Assembly (NCBI GenBank): GCA_007922225.1
Contig: ML679970.1
Span: forward strand, 42,497,323-42,561,322
Direction of reading: 5' to 3'
Origin: Emydura subglobosa
Lineage: Eukaryota; Chordata; Testudines; Chelidae
DNA length: 64,000 nt
The notes under the pieces were generated by a model. The model was given only the letters and a program-made list of their open reading frames with translations. It had not been told where the DNA came from and ran no database searches. The position numbers and the translations under genes were made by a program. Shown piece by piece: positions 47,690 to 59,167 of this stretch; position 1 is the first letter of the stretch, and every line of letters begins with the position of its first letter.

Positions 47690-49575
47690 GTATGTGTTGG
47701 TTACTGTCCAAAAACCATCCCTGAGCTGCACATGCAATTCCCTCAGCGGGCTGTGGGGCGAGGAGTCCGTTCTGGGTCAGCTCAGAGCCAGCAAAAGGAA
47801 TTTAGACATTTACGGGAAGATATCCCAAGGCATGCTGGAGAAGGGACACAATGGATGCGTAGCAGTGCCACATGAAGATCAAGGAGCTGTGTCAGGGAAG
47901 CTAACAGCCATTCTGGGTCCTCGCCCAAAACATGCCGCTTCTGTGATGAGGTGCATGCAATTCTCGGTGTCGATCCTACCACGGTGCTGCCCCGTAGCAT
48001 CAATACCTCCACTAGGTCACAGTCCATGGACAATGATGAGGACTCTGTGGATGAGGAGGAGGCTGAGGAGAGCAGGTGCAGGAGAGTGGGGTGTCCATTC
48101 TCCCAGACAGTCAAGACCTATTCCTGACCCCAGAGCAATCCAGCAGCACACAGGACAGCACTAATGATCCCAGAGAAGGCACATCTGGTGAGTTGTTTTT
48201 TTTTCTTCTTAACAGTTCTGTCCTTTTAAAGGGGAGGGTGGACCGGGAAAGGGATTTCAGCATTTAGCGAACTTTACTGGAGGGTTACCCGCGGAACAGA
48301 TTATTTATGTGATGAGATATGCTCCGAGAATCATCAGTTGATATCTCACGGAAACTTTCATGTAGGTAATCTGTTATCCTTCGCAAAAGGTTTCTGGGGA
48401 GGTCAGCCTCGTTCCTTCCTCCCCAGCTGCAATCAAGGGAACTGGCATCATGGCGGAACACAGCATAGTGGCATAAGGGCCAGGCTGGTACCCCACTGCG
48501 TGCAGCAAATCTTCCCTTTCCTTGTGCGTTACCCTCAGGAGACTGATATCACTCATGGTCACCAAGGGAAGACAGCGCAAGTTTAAAATACCCAAGCTAT
48601 ACAGCAGATGCCCTGTGCCTTTGTAGTGTCCTACCAAGTCACTTTGATTACTTTTATGTGGTTTAAGCAGAGACTATATACCTGCTCCCCCCACCCCTGT
48701 CCTCAGATCCTTTGTGGCCGCCTCGTGACAAAACAGCCATCCAAATGAAACCATGTTGCCTAGGCACCCCTCTAATACAGGGTATTTGAAATGAGCTTTT
48801 TAAAGATCATTAATCCTCTCTATAGCACAGTAAAGTGCCCCGGCTTATCATCTCTGTAATGGCACAGCGAGCCGACCCTTCTGGGATGTTAGGAATGGAA
48901 TGAGGGTCTGGGTTTGCCTTGTGCACTGCAAGGGGAGTATTTTGTACTTTGTTGCAGTTGTTTCATTTTCCTGGGTCTGCTAACAATGGCAACCTTGTGA
49001 ATTTATTTTTGTTCTGTAGACACCTCAGCCTTGGCCCAACCCTCTAGAAATGCTGTGGAAAGATTATCGCAGATTAGAAAGAGGAAAAAAAAATCAAGAG
49101 ACGACATGTTTGGCGAGCTCATGAACGCCTCTGCAGCCGCAGAGACAGAGCTCTGAGGATGGTGACTGACCTTGTCCCAGAATATGGACGTGGACAGGGA
49201 GAGTCACAGAGCAATGCAGGAACATGATCGCAGTACCACGCAGGAGATGCTGCGAATCATGCGCGACCAGGCAGACATGCTCCAGCTGCTTGTGGAGCTT
49301 CAGGAGGAGCAGAGGAGTCCCGCTGCAGCCCCTCCATAACACTCCTCTGCCTATGGCTTTGCTACCCTGCCTCTCCCCCACCCCCAAGAGGTCTCGGAGG
49401 AGAATGGCCAGGCTGCAGTATGTGACGCACTCCACCCCGGTGGAAGGGAGCAGAAAGCAGCGGCGGCGCCGCTGACAGCTGCTCTGCAAGAAACCACACT
49501 ACCCCTTGAGACTGTGAATGAACACTTCCCCCTTTCCCCCGCCCACGACTTGATTGTTCATAAATAAAAGTTTGC
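47690..49575 (+). pseudogene. Harbinger Myb/SANT-like protein gene, two exons (broken)
   Basis: Exon 1 (about 47,690-48,187) encodes the Myb/SANT-like core, WGEESVLGQLRASKRNLDIY then GKISQGMLEKG, with the frame shifting before a stretch ending PDSQDLFLT (about 48,097). A GTGAGT donor at 48,188 and an acceptor ending GTTCTGTAG at 49,019 bound an 832-bp intron. Exon 2 (from 49,020) reads LAQPSRNAVERLSQIRKRKK then KSRDDMFGELM, and later DQADMLQLLVELQEEQ, a coiled-coil-like tail. A stop follows AAAETEL near 49,155. AATAAA lies at 49,563. In Harbinger transposons this partner helps bring the transposase to the nucleus and transposon ends. Host MSANTD/ZSCAN29-like proteins share this fold, but position beside a Harbinger transposase makes the transposon origin clear. 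Confidence 0.82.
48188..49019 (+). other. Intron of the Harbinger Myb-like gene
   Basis: Begins GTGAGTTG and ends TTTTTGTTCTGTAG. Coding similarity to the Myb-like family stops and resumes exactly at these sites. It has no element I recognise. Confidence 0.7.
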
Positions 49576-49681
49576 ATCATTACAACACGTTTCTTTATTA
49601 AATCATATCTTATTTTGGAGGGTACTGATATCAATGGTGGGGGGATGTTGAGCAAAGGCAAATAACAGACTGGGACAGAAA

Positions 49682-50922
49682 TCAGTCCTGCATCTCATTG
49701 CAGAACCTGGTTTTCAAAGCTTCCCTAATGCAAAGTGCTCCGCAGTTAGCTCTCAGCATATTGCTGGCATCTGGCTGCTCATAATTGGAAGCCAGTCTTT
49801 CTGCCTCCACAGCCCAACCCTGGGGGAACCTCTCCCCCTTCGCTTCACACACATTATGAAGAACAAGGCATGCAGATATCACTGAAGGAAGGTTCTTTTC
49901 ACTCATGTCCAGCCTAGTGAGGAGACTCCTCCATCTGGCCTTTAAATGCCCAAACACACATTCAACAACCATTCTGCAAGTGCTTAACCTGTTATTAAAA
50001 CACTCCTTGTCACTGTCAAGGTGCCCAGTGTACGGCTTCATTAGCCAAGGGAGCAAGGGGTAAGCAGGATCCCCCAGGATCACTATTGGCATTTCCACAC
50101 CCCCGATGTGCATTTTTAGTCAGGGAAGAAAGCACCTGCCTGCATGTTAGAGAACAGCCCTGAATTCCAAAATACGCACGCGTCATGCAGCCTCCCAGAC
50201 CACCCCGCATAGATGTCAGTGAAACGACCCCTGTGACCATGAAAAAGTACCCCTTGCAGTTTATGTACTCAGTTGCTAGGTGGGCAGGTACTAAGATAGG
50301 GATGTGCGTCCCATCAATGGCCCCCCCCCGCAGTTTGGGAACCCCATCGCGGCAAACCCCTCCACTATGTCCTGCACATTTCCCAAAGTCACTAGCCTTC
50401 ATAGCAGAATTCTAGTTATGGCACTGCACACTTGATTAATGGCAGTGCCTGCTGTAGATTTACTGACTCCAAACTGATTCCCAATCGAGCGGTAATAGTC
50501 AGGGGTTGCCAGCTTCCACAGAGCGATGGCAACTCTCTTCTCAACCATCAGAGCTTGTCTCAAGTGAGTATTCATATGCTTCAGGGACGGGGCAGCTCTG
50601 AGCAAAGTTCAAGGAAAGTGGCCTTTTGTATACGATAGTTTTGCAGTCACTGGTCATCATCCCACAGCTGCATAACTATGCAGTCCCACCAGTCTGTGCT
50701 TGTTTCCCGGGACCAGAACTGGCACTCCACAGACTGCAGATGATGCGTTACAGCCTGCAGCAATTGGGAATTGCTCTGCTCAATGGCTTGTAGCAGGGCA
50801 GCCTCGGTGGCATCGCTGTTGCCTGTGCTTCAGCTTCTTGCTCTGCTTCAAAAATACTCAATGATAAGCCGCGATGTATTTGTGACGCTCACAATAATAG
50901 TGCAGAGTTGAGCTGGCTCCAT
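49682..50922 (-). pseudogene. Harbinger transposase (broken)
   Basis: The likely start is the ATG at 50,922 (MEPAQLCTIIVSV). Blocks in order on the minus strand: a helix-turn-helix-like region with ATPDYYRSIGNQFGVSKSTA (about 50,520-50,470); GAIDGTHIPI with the first catalytic Asp (about 50,310); a degraded second block with ILGDPAYPLLPWLMKPY (Asp of the DDE triad, about 50,080); then CFNNRLSTCRMVVECVFGHL with the catalytic Glu (about 49,975), and KARWRSLL. The stop is at 49,682. At least two frameshifts (near 50,400 and 50,100-50,190) and early stops after EYF break it. The polyadenylation signal is at 49,599-49,594, 31 bp from that of the convergent Myb gene. The domestic HARBI1 gene has related motifs, but this copy is decayed and sits inside a transposon. 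Confidence 0.85.
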
Positions 50923-51240
50923 AGCAATGGCGAGCGCACGGCATAAACAAACGGCTCGAAAATCGGTTTCCTGTTTGTTTGGGGGAAGAAAGGAGGGAGA
51001 AGGAGTGTTGCATCATGGGACAATGAAACTCATCCCAACAGCCACCGCGGCTAGTTGCACTGTGGGATAGCACCCCACAGTGCACTACTTTGAATGTCAA
51101 CACAAGTGTGGCGATTCTGGACACACAAGCCTGGCGCAAAGATTATGGTGTGCACACACTCCAGCAACTTCTGAAAATCGGCGGGTGAAAGTCAACTTTA
51201 AGTAAGTCGACTTCACTCTGCAGTGTAGATATACCCTGAC

Positions 51241-51620
51241 TTACCTATGTGGCTGACAGAACGAATGGGGCCGCTGGCCTATTTGCTTTTGGTTGATCCT
51301 GCAAGGGGCTTGTTGTCTCAGCCTGAACTTTTGCTTTTCTCCTACCTGTACTAGAGTAATCAGGCCCTCAGGGCAGGGCCCACTGCCAGGGCCGAGTGGC
51401 TGGGCTTGACAGGGCTGAGCCCTCAGTGGGAACTGAGCATGGCAAGCGTTAGGGCTCCCCCGGCCTGTCACCTCTCTGGTCCCAAACACAGTTTGCTGGA
51501 AAGCAACAGTCCAGAGTCCAGTCTGCAGGCACTCTGCAACGGGTTTACGTGGGGTTACACTGGCAAGCTTAAAACCATAACTGCACCTGCAGGCCCTTCA
51601 CAACAGTCGGGCTTATTTCT
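51241..51620. other. Unassigned non-coding DNA
   Basis: No gene or recognisable element. Confidence 0.5.
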
Positions 51621-51775
51621 CTATACACTGATAGAATTCCCTTCCCCCCAGTCCTAGTTCTAGACGCCCATAGAACTCCCTCTTCCCCGAATGTGGTTCC
51701 ATACGCCGATGAAACCCCCACCTCCTCTAACTATGGCTCCATATCGTGACGGAGCCACTTCCCCCTCCTTCTTCT
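51621..51775. repeat. Degenerate 39-40-bp tandem repeat, four copies
   Basis: Copies start CTATACACTGATAGAA (51,621), CTAGACGCCCATAGAA (51,660), CCATACGCCGATGAAA (51,699) and CCATATCGTGACGGAG (51,739). Each is followed by a C-rich block and TAGTT/TGGTT/TGGCT. Well below 80% identity, so an old array. Confidence 0.75.
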
Positions 51776-51791
51776 TGGTAGGTTATTTGTA

Positions 51792-52080
51792 CAGTACAAC
51801 CTCAGCGTTATGCACACCTCGAGAATGGAGGTTGTTTGTAACTCTCAATAAAACGTTAGGGTTGTTCTTTCAAAAGTTTACAACTGAACATTGACTTAAT
51901 ACAGCTTTGAAACACTGTTATGCAGGAGAAAAATGCTGCTTTTCCTTTATTTTTTAGTAGTTTACATTTAGCACAGTCTGCTTTTTTTTCTTTTCTCTCT
52001 GTGGCTGCCTGATGGTGTCCTTCTGGTTCCAGCTGAGGGGTGTGGGTGACTGGTCAGGTCGTAAGTCTGGTGTTCTGCTG
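51792..52080. mobile_element. Tigger-type (pogo) MITE with TA duplication
   Basis: 289 bp. The left end CAGTACAACCTCAGCGTTAT and the right end (inverse CAGCAGAAC) match the CAGTAGAACCTCAG terminus of Tigger elements. TA flanks both ends (51,790-51,791 and 52,081-52,082). The interior, with AAAAGTTTACAACTGAACAT and GACTGGTCAGGTCGTAAGTC, matches a non-autonomous Tigger derivative I recall from mammals. No transposase. Confidence 0.85.
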
Positions 52081-52082
52081 TA

Positions 52083-53018
52083 CCTGCAGGGCCCCTCTCC
52101 CCTGAACCCACCCCTCCAATATATGGGCATGTTCTGTTTTGGAGGGTCTGAGAGCTTTAACACCGCCTCCTTTGTACCCCATGGGAGGGGCATGGAGGCA
52201 GAAGCGTGGTTACATTCAGTCAGGGTCACCATTTGTTGAGTCAGCATCTTTCTCCCTTCCAGCTGCTTGATTAGCAACTCCTGCTTGAATCTCCTCCCAT
52301 TACAGAAAGGCAAAACTTTTACTCTGTTTGGCGGCAAGTTTAACCTTGTGCTCTCACTCACATTCCTTTTCATTTGCATCCTAGGCTATTTAAGTTAAAA
52401 GCAGGGACAAAAGCAGGATTATTATTTAGTCTTTCACCTTATTTGCTTCACATTCTCCAAACAGCAAGGGGCTGCTCCCAGCTACGGGGTTGCCCTAGAG
52501 AGAGAGACTCTTTTTATATACAGGGAACGTTTTCAAAAGCCTCCTTATGGCTGAGGAACCTCAGGGTCTGGCTACACAGCGGCTAGACACATGCAGCTGG
52601 CCCAGGCTAGCCACAGGTTTTTCTTTGCTGTGTAGTATAGTCATCCCCTCAGTCACATTTTCAGAAGAACCTGAGTGACTGAGGTGCCTGAGTACCATAT
52701 ACTGTCAGTGGGATTTGAAAATTTTATCCCACAGCTAGAAATCAAGGATCCAAGAATGAATTCACGGTAATATGTACACATACAGATCACTCTGAAAAAG
52801 TGTCAAGGCAAATTATCCAGTGAAGCACTTTGTTAAACTGGAGTTAGGGTTGGAAGCACATCTGTAAAAAACCCGAAAGAAAACTGTCACAAAAAAAGCA
52901 GGCATTAAAAACACAGGATATTCAAAGCTTTAGTTAAAACTCAAAGAAAACCAAGGATTTGAAAGTATGAAAACATACCGTTAAGGTCCTCAAACCACCT
53001 TAACTATGCCCTGTATTC
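52083..53018. other. Unassigned non-coding DNA
   Basis: No gene or recognisable element. Confidence 0.5.
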
Positions 53019-53197
53019 ATAAGAACAGCCATATTGGGTCAGCCCAATGGTCCATCTAGCTCGGCATTCTGTCTCTGGCAGTGGCCAATGCCAGGTCCTT
53101 CACAGGAATTGAACAGACCAGGGCAGTTTTGAGTGATCCATCACCTGTCATCCAGTCTCAGTTTCTAGCAGGTGGAGGTTTAGGGACACCCAGAGCA
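53019..53197 (-). mobile_element. CR1 3'-end fragment
   Basis: CATAAGAACAGCCATATTGG followed by GTCCATCTAGCTCGGCATTC is the CR1 3' UTR in antisense. It is cut at about 53,197, where a sense fragment begins. Confidence 0.85.
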
Positions 53198-53573
53198 TGT
53201 GGTCACCCAATGAAATTAATAGGCAGAAGATTTAAAATGAACAAAAGGAAGTACTTCTTCATACAAGCACAGTCAATCTGTGGAACTCCTGGCTAGAGGA
53301 TGTTGTGAAAGCCAGTGAACTATAATGGGATTCAAAAAAGAGCTAGTTAAGTTTATGGAGGACAGATCCAGCAATGGCTATTGGCCAGGATAATCAGGGA
53401 TTGCTGTTTGCCAAAGACTGGGAATGGCCAATGGGATGGATCACTTGATGATGACCTGTTCTGTTCATGTCCTCTGAAGCACCTGACATTAGCCACTGTC
53501 GGAAGACAGGATACTAGGCTAGATGGACCATTGGTCTGACCCAGTCTGGCCATTCTTATATTTTATGGCCTTA
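53198..53573 (+). mobile_element. CR1 3'-end fragment
   Basis: Begins at TCACCCAATGAAATTAATAG, in the segment also seen at 44,320 (AATGAAATTAATAAGCAGCA), and ends CTGGCCATTCTTATATTTTA. Same subfamily as the 43.8-kb element. Confidence 0.85.
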
Positions 53574-54175
53574 TGACCTATCCTGCATGAATTTACAAAA
53601 TTCTTTTTTGAATGCAGTTATGTTTCTGGCCTTCACAACATCCTATGGCAACAAGTTCCACAGGCCAACTGTTTGCTGTGTGAAGAAGTACTTCTTTTTG
53701 TTTGTTTTAAACCTGCTGCCTATTAATTTCTTCAGGTCATGCCTATTTCTTGTGTTATGTGAAGGGGTAAGTAACACTTCCTTATTCACTTTCTCCACAC
53801 CATTCTTGATTGTATAGACCTCTATTGTATCCTCCTGCTTAGTCTTCTCTACAGTCCCAGTCTTTTTAATCTCTTCTCATATGGAAGCTGTTCCATACCC
53901 CTAATAATTTTCATTGCCCTTCTCTGTTCTTTTTCCAATTATGATATATCTTTTTTGAGATGGGGTGACCAGAACTGCTCACAATATTCAAGATGTGGTT
54001 CATAGTTAGTAGTTCTGCAATTTCATATATGAGTTCCTTGAGAACTCTTGGGTGAATACTATCAGATCCTGGTGACTGCTTACTGTTTAATTTATCACTT
54101 TGTTCTAAAACCTCCTCTAATGACTCCTCAATGGATTCCTCAGATTTATCACCTGAAAAGAATGGCTCAGGGTTA
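53574..54175 (-). mobile_element. CR1 fragment with internal deletion
   Basis: Antisense. The C-terminal/UTR part occupies 53,576-53,990. At about 54,000 it jumps to the linker between endonuclease and reverse transcriptase (DKLNSKQSPGSDSIHPRVLK), so most of the polymerase is deleted. It meets the preceding fragment 3' end to 3' end. Confidence 0.8.
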
Positions 54176-54295
54176 GTGTACACTGTAGTGCTGCTAATGC
54201 AGATGCTTTATGCCGACAGGAAAGCGGTCTCCCATCAGCATAATAAATCCACCTCTGCGAGTGGCGGTAGCTGTGTTGGCCGGAGAAGGTTGTTT
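54160..54295. repeat. Possible MITE remnant
   Basis: GGGTTAGTGTACACTGTAGT at the left, then GCGGTCTCCCATCAGCATAA and GGCGGTAGCTGTGTTGGCCG, look like a GC-rich interspersed MITE common in turtles as I recall. The termini are not defined. Confidence 0.35.
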
Positions 54296-54782
54296 GGGGG
54301 CCTTAACAGCATATCCATGCTTCCAAATATTTGGCTTTCTCTTCATTTGAATCTAACTCTGAATTTTTTGGGTTTGCAATGCTTGGGGGTGATGGCGATT
54401 GAATTGATTTCCTGTCCCCTCTGTTTGCTGATATGTGTGCTCAGCCTTAAACACACTTTAACAAAGGTTTGCGGCTGGGAATTTCCTTGGGAAGATTTTT
54501 TGTTTTTATACTGAAATGTTGACTGCCTGATTTCCAGAGATGCTGTGACTGGCTCCATTGGCTTCCATGCAAGTAGTGGGTGTTCAGTACATCTGAGGGG
54601 CAGGCCCCTTATTTAGATGCCTGAATATGACTTCAAGTGCCTAGCTATAGTCCGTGTTGAAAGGGAATGGCAAAAATCTATGTCTTTAATCATTGTTCCC
54701 CACTAACAGCCAGAGATGGCCTTTACCTCCATTCCAGCCCTCTGTGACCCCTCCTGTACCCAATGGAAGACCCTGTGCCCCA
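54296..54782. other. Unassigned non-coding DNA
   Basis: No gene or recognisable element. Confidence 0.5.
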
Positions 54783-55810
54783 TGTGACCCCCTGTTCACC
54801 ACTTTTATGTGGTTATGATACATTTGGTACAAAGGACGCCTTGTACAGTATCATTTCAAAACACATAATCTGCTGAACATTATTATCCTGTTAAAATGTG
54901 TGTAACATCACTGCCTGTCAAGTTATGAGATTTTGCTATGATCATTACTGAAATACGTTTTAGTGCTGGGTAACACCCACATTTCTCAGACACCAAGACA
55001 TGCTAGCTCGCCAGCAAAGTGCTAACAAGCCATTACCTGCCTGATTGGACATTCCCCAGCCAGGGGAAGATATAAACAAAGTATTTACAATTCACCTGAA
55101 GGACAGTTTTCAGGTCCATACACAATGGAACTACCTGCCCCATGAGCCAGGGGGGAAATGCTTCTCACCAACACTCCTCTCCTCTAGACCTCCCTTCTGT
55201 TTGCTCATGATAACAATAAATATCTAAGGACACTGAACCAGGGGAAGGGTACCAGCTGGAAACAGAGGCAACCTGTGAAATGTACTGCAGCTTATGGAGA
55301 CACAACCTGTTTTGCTTTTAAAACTAATAGTCTTGGTAATGTTTAGGAATTAGCTTGTGGTTTTATCTTTTTAGTTCTTTAATAACCACTTCTGATGTTT
55401 ATGCCTGATCACTTATAATCACTTAAAATCCATCTTTTTCTAGTTACTAAACTTGATTTATTGTTTTATCTACACTAGTGTTTTTGATTGAAGTGTTTGA
55501 GAAACCTCTACTTGAGATAACCAAGGCTGATGCATAAACATTCCCCGTGTTGGCATGACAAGCTCTCCATGAGCTTACATTGCCCAGGGAGCTCCTGCGC
55601 AGTATAAGGTGCATAATTCTGGGGTGCAAGGTGGAGACTGGGGATATGCGGGATACGTGTCGCCCTGAGAGCGCATTCACGTATTCAACTGGGTGGGACC
55701 TTACATGATGGTGGCTGTTCACAGCACAGCACTGTAAAAGGCACCCCAGGCTGTGTGGTAGAGGGGACACAACAGTTCACAGTCCAAATTGTACCCTGGG
55801 GAATGTCATT
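54783..55810 (+). mobile_element. Solo LTR-like element, copy D
   Basis: Starts TGTGACCCCCTGTTCACCAC and has AATAAA at about 55,213. It contains the AATCACTTAAAATCCATCTT and TAGTTACTAAACTTGATTTA segments, the inverse of those in LTR A and B. It ends near AATGTCATT (compare AACGTCACA in E). About 1.03 kb; boundaries approximate, no clear target duplication. Confidence 0.6.
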
Positions 55811-56528
55811 CCCTCGGCAATCAGGGGTAATGGAGGTCCCTGCCTCCATGCCAGCCCTCCCACCACATAGCGATCAGAGATACGGGAGGTTCCTTTGATC
55901 AGCAGATCAGCTACTCACACCTTATTGCATACACACTGGTGCTGGACTCTCTTTCCTCCTGTCCCTCCCATCTAGTTCCTGTGCCAGGGATGTGACAGGG
56001 CCATGTGCAGTGACAGCACAGTTGTACTGCACCTTATCAAGCCACGTACAGTGTGTTTTGCAGCTGCTAGTGGAGGACAAGCACCCCTGCACACAATGCC
56101 TTTTGTTATGGTTGCCCGGTGATGTGTTCTGTGGCCCAGGTGATGTTTATAACTGATCTATCTTGTGCTAGCAGAGAGAAATGTGTTTCCCTGCTGACTG
56201 AATGTTCTTGCGGCGCCATGTAATGCAATGATTAGTGTCTCCTGTCACTTTACAATGCCGCTAATTCTCTGGAGAGCTGGCTGTGCTCTGTGTAAGTGCT
56301 GTCACACCAGGTCCTTCCTCAACAGACTCTCAGCTCACGTGGGGAGCTGGGGTTCAGAAAAATATCCACTAGGAATAGCAACAGTGCTCCCGGCCCACAG
56401 GGAGGAAAGACAGGTGTGCTGACTCACTCCCCACCAAATCCCAGGCCTGAACTGTAACTGAGCTCATTGCCTTCCTGAATGTGTACGCCACGGGGACCTG
56501 GGTTTCCTTCTCAAATACAACATAACCG
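55811..56528. other. Unassigned non-coding DNA
   Basis: No gene or recognisable element. Confidence 0.5.
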
Positions 56529-57422
56529 TAGAATCAGAGAACATGAAGGATGGAAGGGACCTCAATCCAACCCCCTGCTCAAAGCAGGGTCAAACTCAAC
56601 TAAATCATCCCAGCCAGGGCTTTGTCAAGCCGCACCTTAAAAACGTCTTAGGATGGAGATTCCACCACCTCCCTAGGTAACCCATTCCAGTGCTTCACCA
56701 CCCTGCTAGAGAAAAAGCTTTTCCTAATATCCAACCTAGACCTCCTCACTGCAACTGGAGACCATTGCTCCTAGTTCTGTCATCTGCCCCCATTGAGAAC
56801 AGCCTAGCTCCATCCTTCCTGGAACGCCCTTTCAGGTAGTTAAAGGCTGCTATCAAATCCCCCCCTCATTCTTCTCTTCTGCAGACTAAACAAGTCCAGT
56901 TCCCTCAGCCTCTCCTCATAAGTCTTGTGCCCCAGCCCCCTAATCATTTTTGTTGCCCTCCGCTGGGTTCTTTCCAACTTGTCCACATCCTTTCTGTAGT
57001 GGGGGGCCCAAGACTGGACACAAAAGTCAAATGTGGCCTCACCAATGCCGATAGAGGGAAATAATCATTTCTCTCGATCTGCTGGCAATGCTCCTATTAT
57101 AGCAGCCCAATATGCCATTAGCCTTCTTGGCAAGGGCACACTGTTTACTGTTTCCAGCTTCTTATCCACTGTAACCTCCAGGTCCTTTTCTGCAGAACTG
57201 CCGCCGGTCCCCAGTCTGTAGCTGTGCATGGGATTCTTCCGTCCTAAGTGTAGGACTCTGCACTTGTCCTTGTTGAACCTCATCAGATTTCTTTTGATCC
57301 AATCCTCCAATTTGTCTAGGTCACTCTGTATCCTACCTCTACCCTCCAGCATATCTACCACTCCCCCCAGCTTAGTGTCATCTGCAAACTTGCTGAGGGT
57401 GCAAGCCACGCATCCTTCAGAT

Positions 57423-58277
57423 AAGTGGTTCCCAACCTGTAGTTCGTGGACCCCTGGTGGTCCGCAAGGCTACTACAGGGAGTCCATGGAAAGGAAAAAT
57501 AATAACATCCTCACCAAGAAAATATACAATTTCAAATAAAAAATAATTTCATATAGTTTCTAGAAACCTGCCACTGTAATTTATTTTACAAGTATGCTTA
57601 TTAGGGATGTAAAATAGCAAACAGTTAGACAGTAGGTATTGGTCTTACCATTTACAAATTGTGTTAATGGTTTAACCATTCACTGCATGGGGAGGCTGTG
57701 CATGGGGGGAGTGAGTGGGGACAGGGAGCTGCAGGGAGAGATGACGGGGGGGCTGGGACTTGCACATGTGCAGAGGTCCAGGGGAGATCCCCAGTGGTGG
57801 AGCCAGTTGAGCAGGCAGCAGAGTGTGAGTCGAGAGGCAGCGGCTGAGGTGTGCCCGGGTGAAGAGTCGGGTGGGCACAGGGAGTGTCCATGGTCCTGGA
57901 ACAGGACCAGGAGTGCGGCATAGGAGAGATGGACTCGGGGGGTGGGCAGGGCATGAATGAAGACTGGGGAGCCAGGGCAGAGGCACCTCCTCACTCCAGC
58001 CAGCATGCCCAAGCCCCATCCCCCGCCACTCCTGGTGCCAGACAAAGCCCACCCCAGCCACTGGAGCATGGCCCGGGCAGGGCAGAGCCCCCCCCATGTG
58101 TGTCTTGCTGCACTGGCTGAATAGTCCCTCCACTCCCAACTATTATTGAGTGCATATTATTTCTTGGTTATTACATTGGAATTCCATAAAAAATGGAGTG
58201 TAAAAAACAACTAGTAACACATGAAATGTTTGGAGGTTGAAAAGGGTCCGCACACTCGGAAAGGCTGGGAACCCCTG
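57423..58277. mobile_element. Non-autonomous hAT transposon inside CR1
   Basis: 855 bp. Left end AAGTGGTTCCCAACC and inverse right end CAGGGGTTCCCAGCC fit the hAT terminus CAGNGGTTCCCAACC. Target duplications CTTCAGAT (57,415-57,422) and CTGCAGAT (58,278-58,285) match at 7 of 8 positions and fit the NTNYAGAN preference I know for Charlie-type hATs. CR1 sequence resumes on both sides. A GC-rich interior (57,680-58,110) lacks transposase motifs. Confidence 0.88.
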
Positions 58278-58423
58278 CTGCAGATCTTTCATGAAGATGT
58301 TGAACAAAACCGACCTCAGGACCAATCTCTAAGGCACTCTGCTTGTTACAGGCTTCCAGCTAGACATCGAGCTGTTGATCACTGCCCATTGAGCCCGACC
58401 ATCCATCCAGCTTTCTATCCACC

Positions 58424-58810
58424 TTATAGTCCATTCTTCCAACCCATACTTCTGTAACTTGCTAATAAGAATACTGTGGGAGACATATCAGAAGCTTTGC
58501 TAAAGTCAAGGTATATCATGTCCACTGCTTTCCCCACATCCACAGAGCCAGTCACCTCATCATAGAAGGCAATCAGGTTAGTCAGGCATGACTTGCCCTT
58601 GGTGAATCCATGCTGATTGTTCCTGATCACCTTCCTCTCCTCCAAGTGCTTCCAAATGGATTCCTTGAGGATCTGCTCCATGATTTTTTCAGGGACTGAG
58701 GTCAGGCTGGCAGGTCTGTAGTTCCCCGGATCCTCCTTCTTCCCTTTTTTAAAGATGGGAACTATATTTGCCTTTTTCCAATCGTCCAGGACCTCCCCCC
58801 CAATTACCAC
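58424..58810 (-). pseudogene. CR1 reverse transcriptase, N-terminal part
   Basis: Contains [60 protein letters not shown] and MIYLDFSKA, the start of the CR1 polymerase with the first catalytic Asp (YLDF). The frame breaks after FSKA. The catalytic FADD section lies across the hAT insertion at about 57,380 ([12 protein letters not shown]). Confidence 0.88.
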
Positions 58811-59167
58811 GAGTTTTCAGAGATAATGGCCAATGGCTGTGCAGTCACATCAACCAACTCCCTCAGCACCCTGGGATGCATTGCACCTAGCCCCATGGAC
58901 TTGTGCATGTCTAGCTTTTCCAAAGAGTCCTGAACTTGTTCTTTCATCGCTGAGAGCTGCTCACCTCCTCCTCATTCTGAGCCGCTCAGTGCAGTAGTCA
59001 GGGAGCTGACCTTATCTGTGAAGATAAAAGCAAAAAAAACATTGAGTACTTCAGCTTTTTCCACATCCTCTGTCACTAGGTCGCCTCCCCTATTCTGTAA
59101 GAGGCCCACAATTTCCCTGACCACCTTCTTGTTACTAACATACCTGTAGAAACCCTTTTGTTACCCT

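Larger units (their letters stand above)
47640..51240. mobile_element. Harbinger (PIF/Harbinger) DNA transposon
   Basis: About 3.6 kb with the two genes typical of Harbinger transposons placed tail to tail: a Myb/SANT-like DNA-binding protein (plus strand) and a DDE transposase (minus strand). The right end is GCAGTGTAGATATACCCTGA at about 51,219-51,238, followed by CTTA; Harbinger elements duplicate a 3-bp TWA target. The matching left terminus was not found, so the left boundary (about 47,640) is approximate. Both genes carry stops and frameshifts. Confidence 0.82.

Noticed and set aside
49682..50922. Host HARBI1 gene
   Set aside because: Multiple stops and frameshifts, transposon end at 51,238 and an adjacent Myb partner gene indicate a Harbinger copy.
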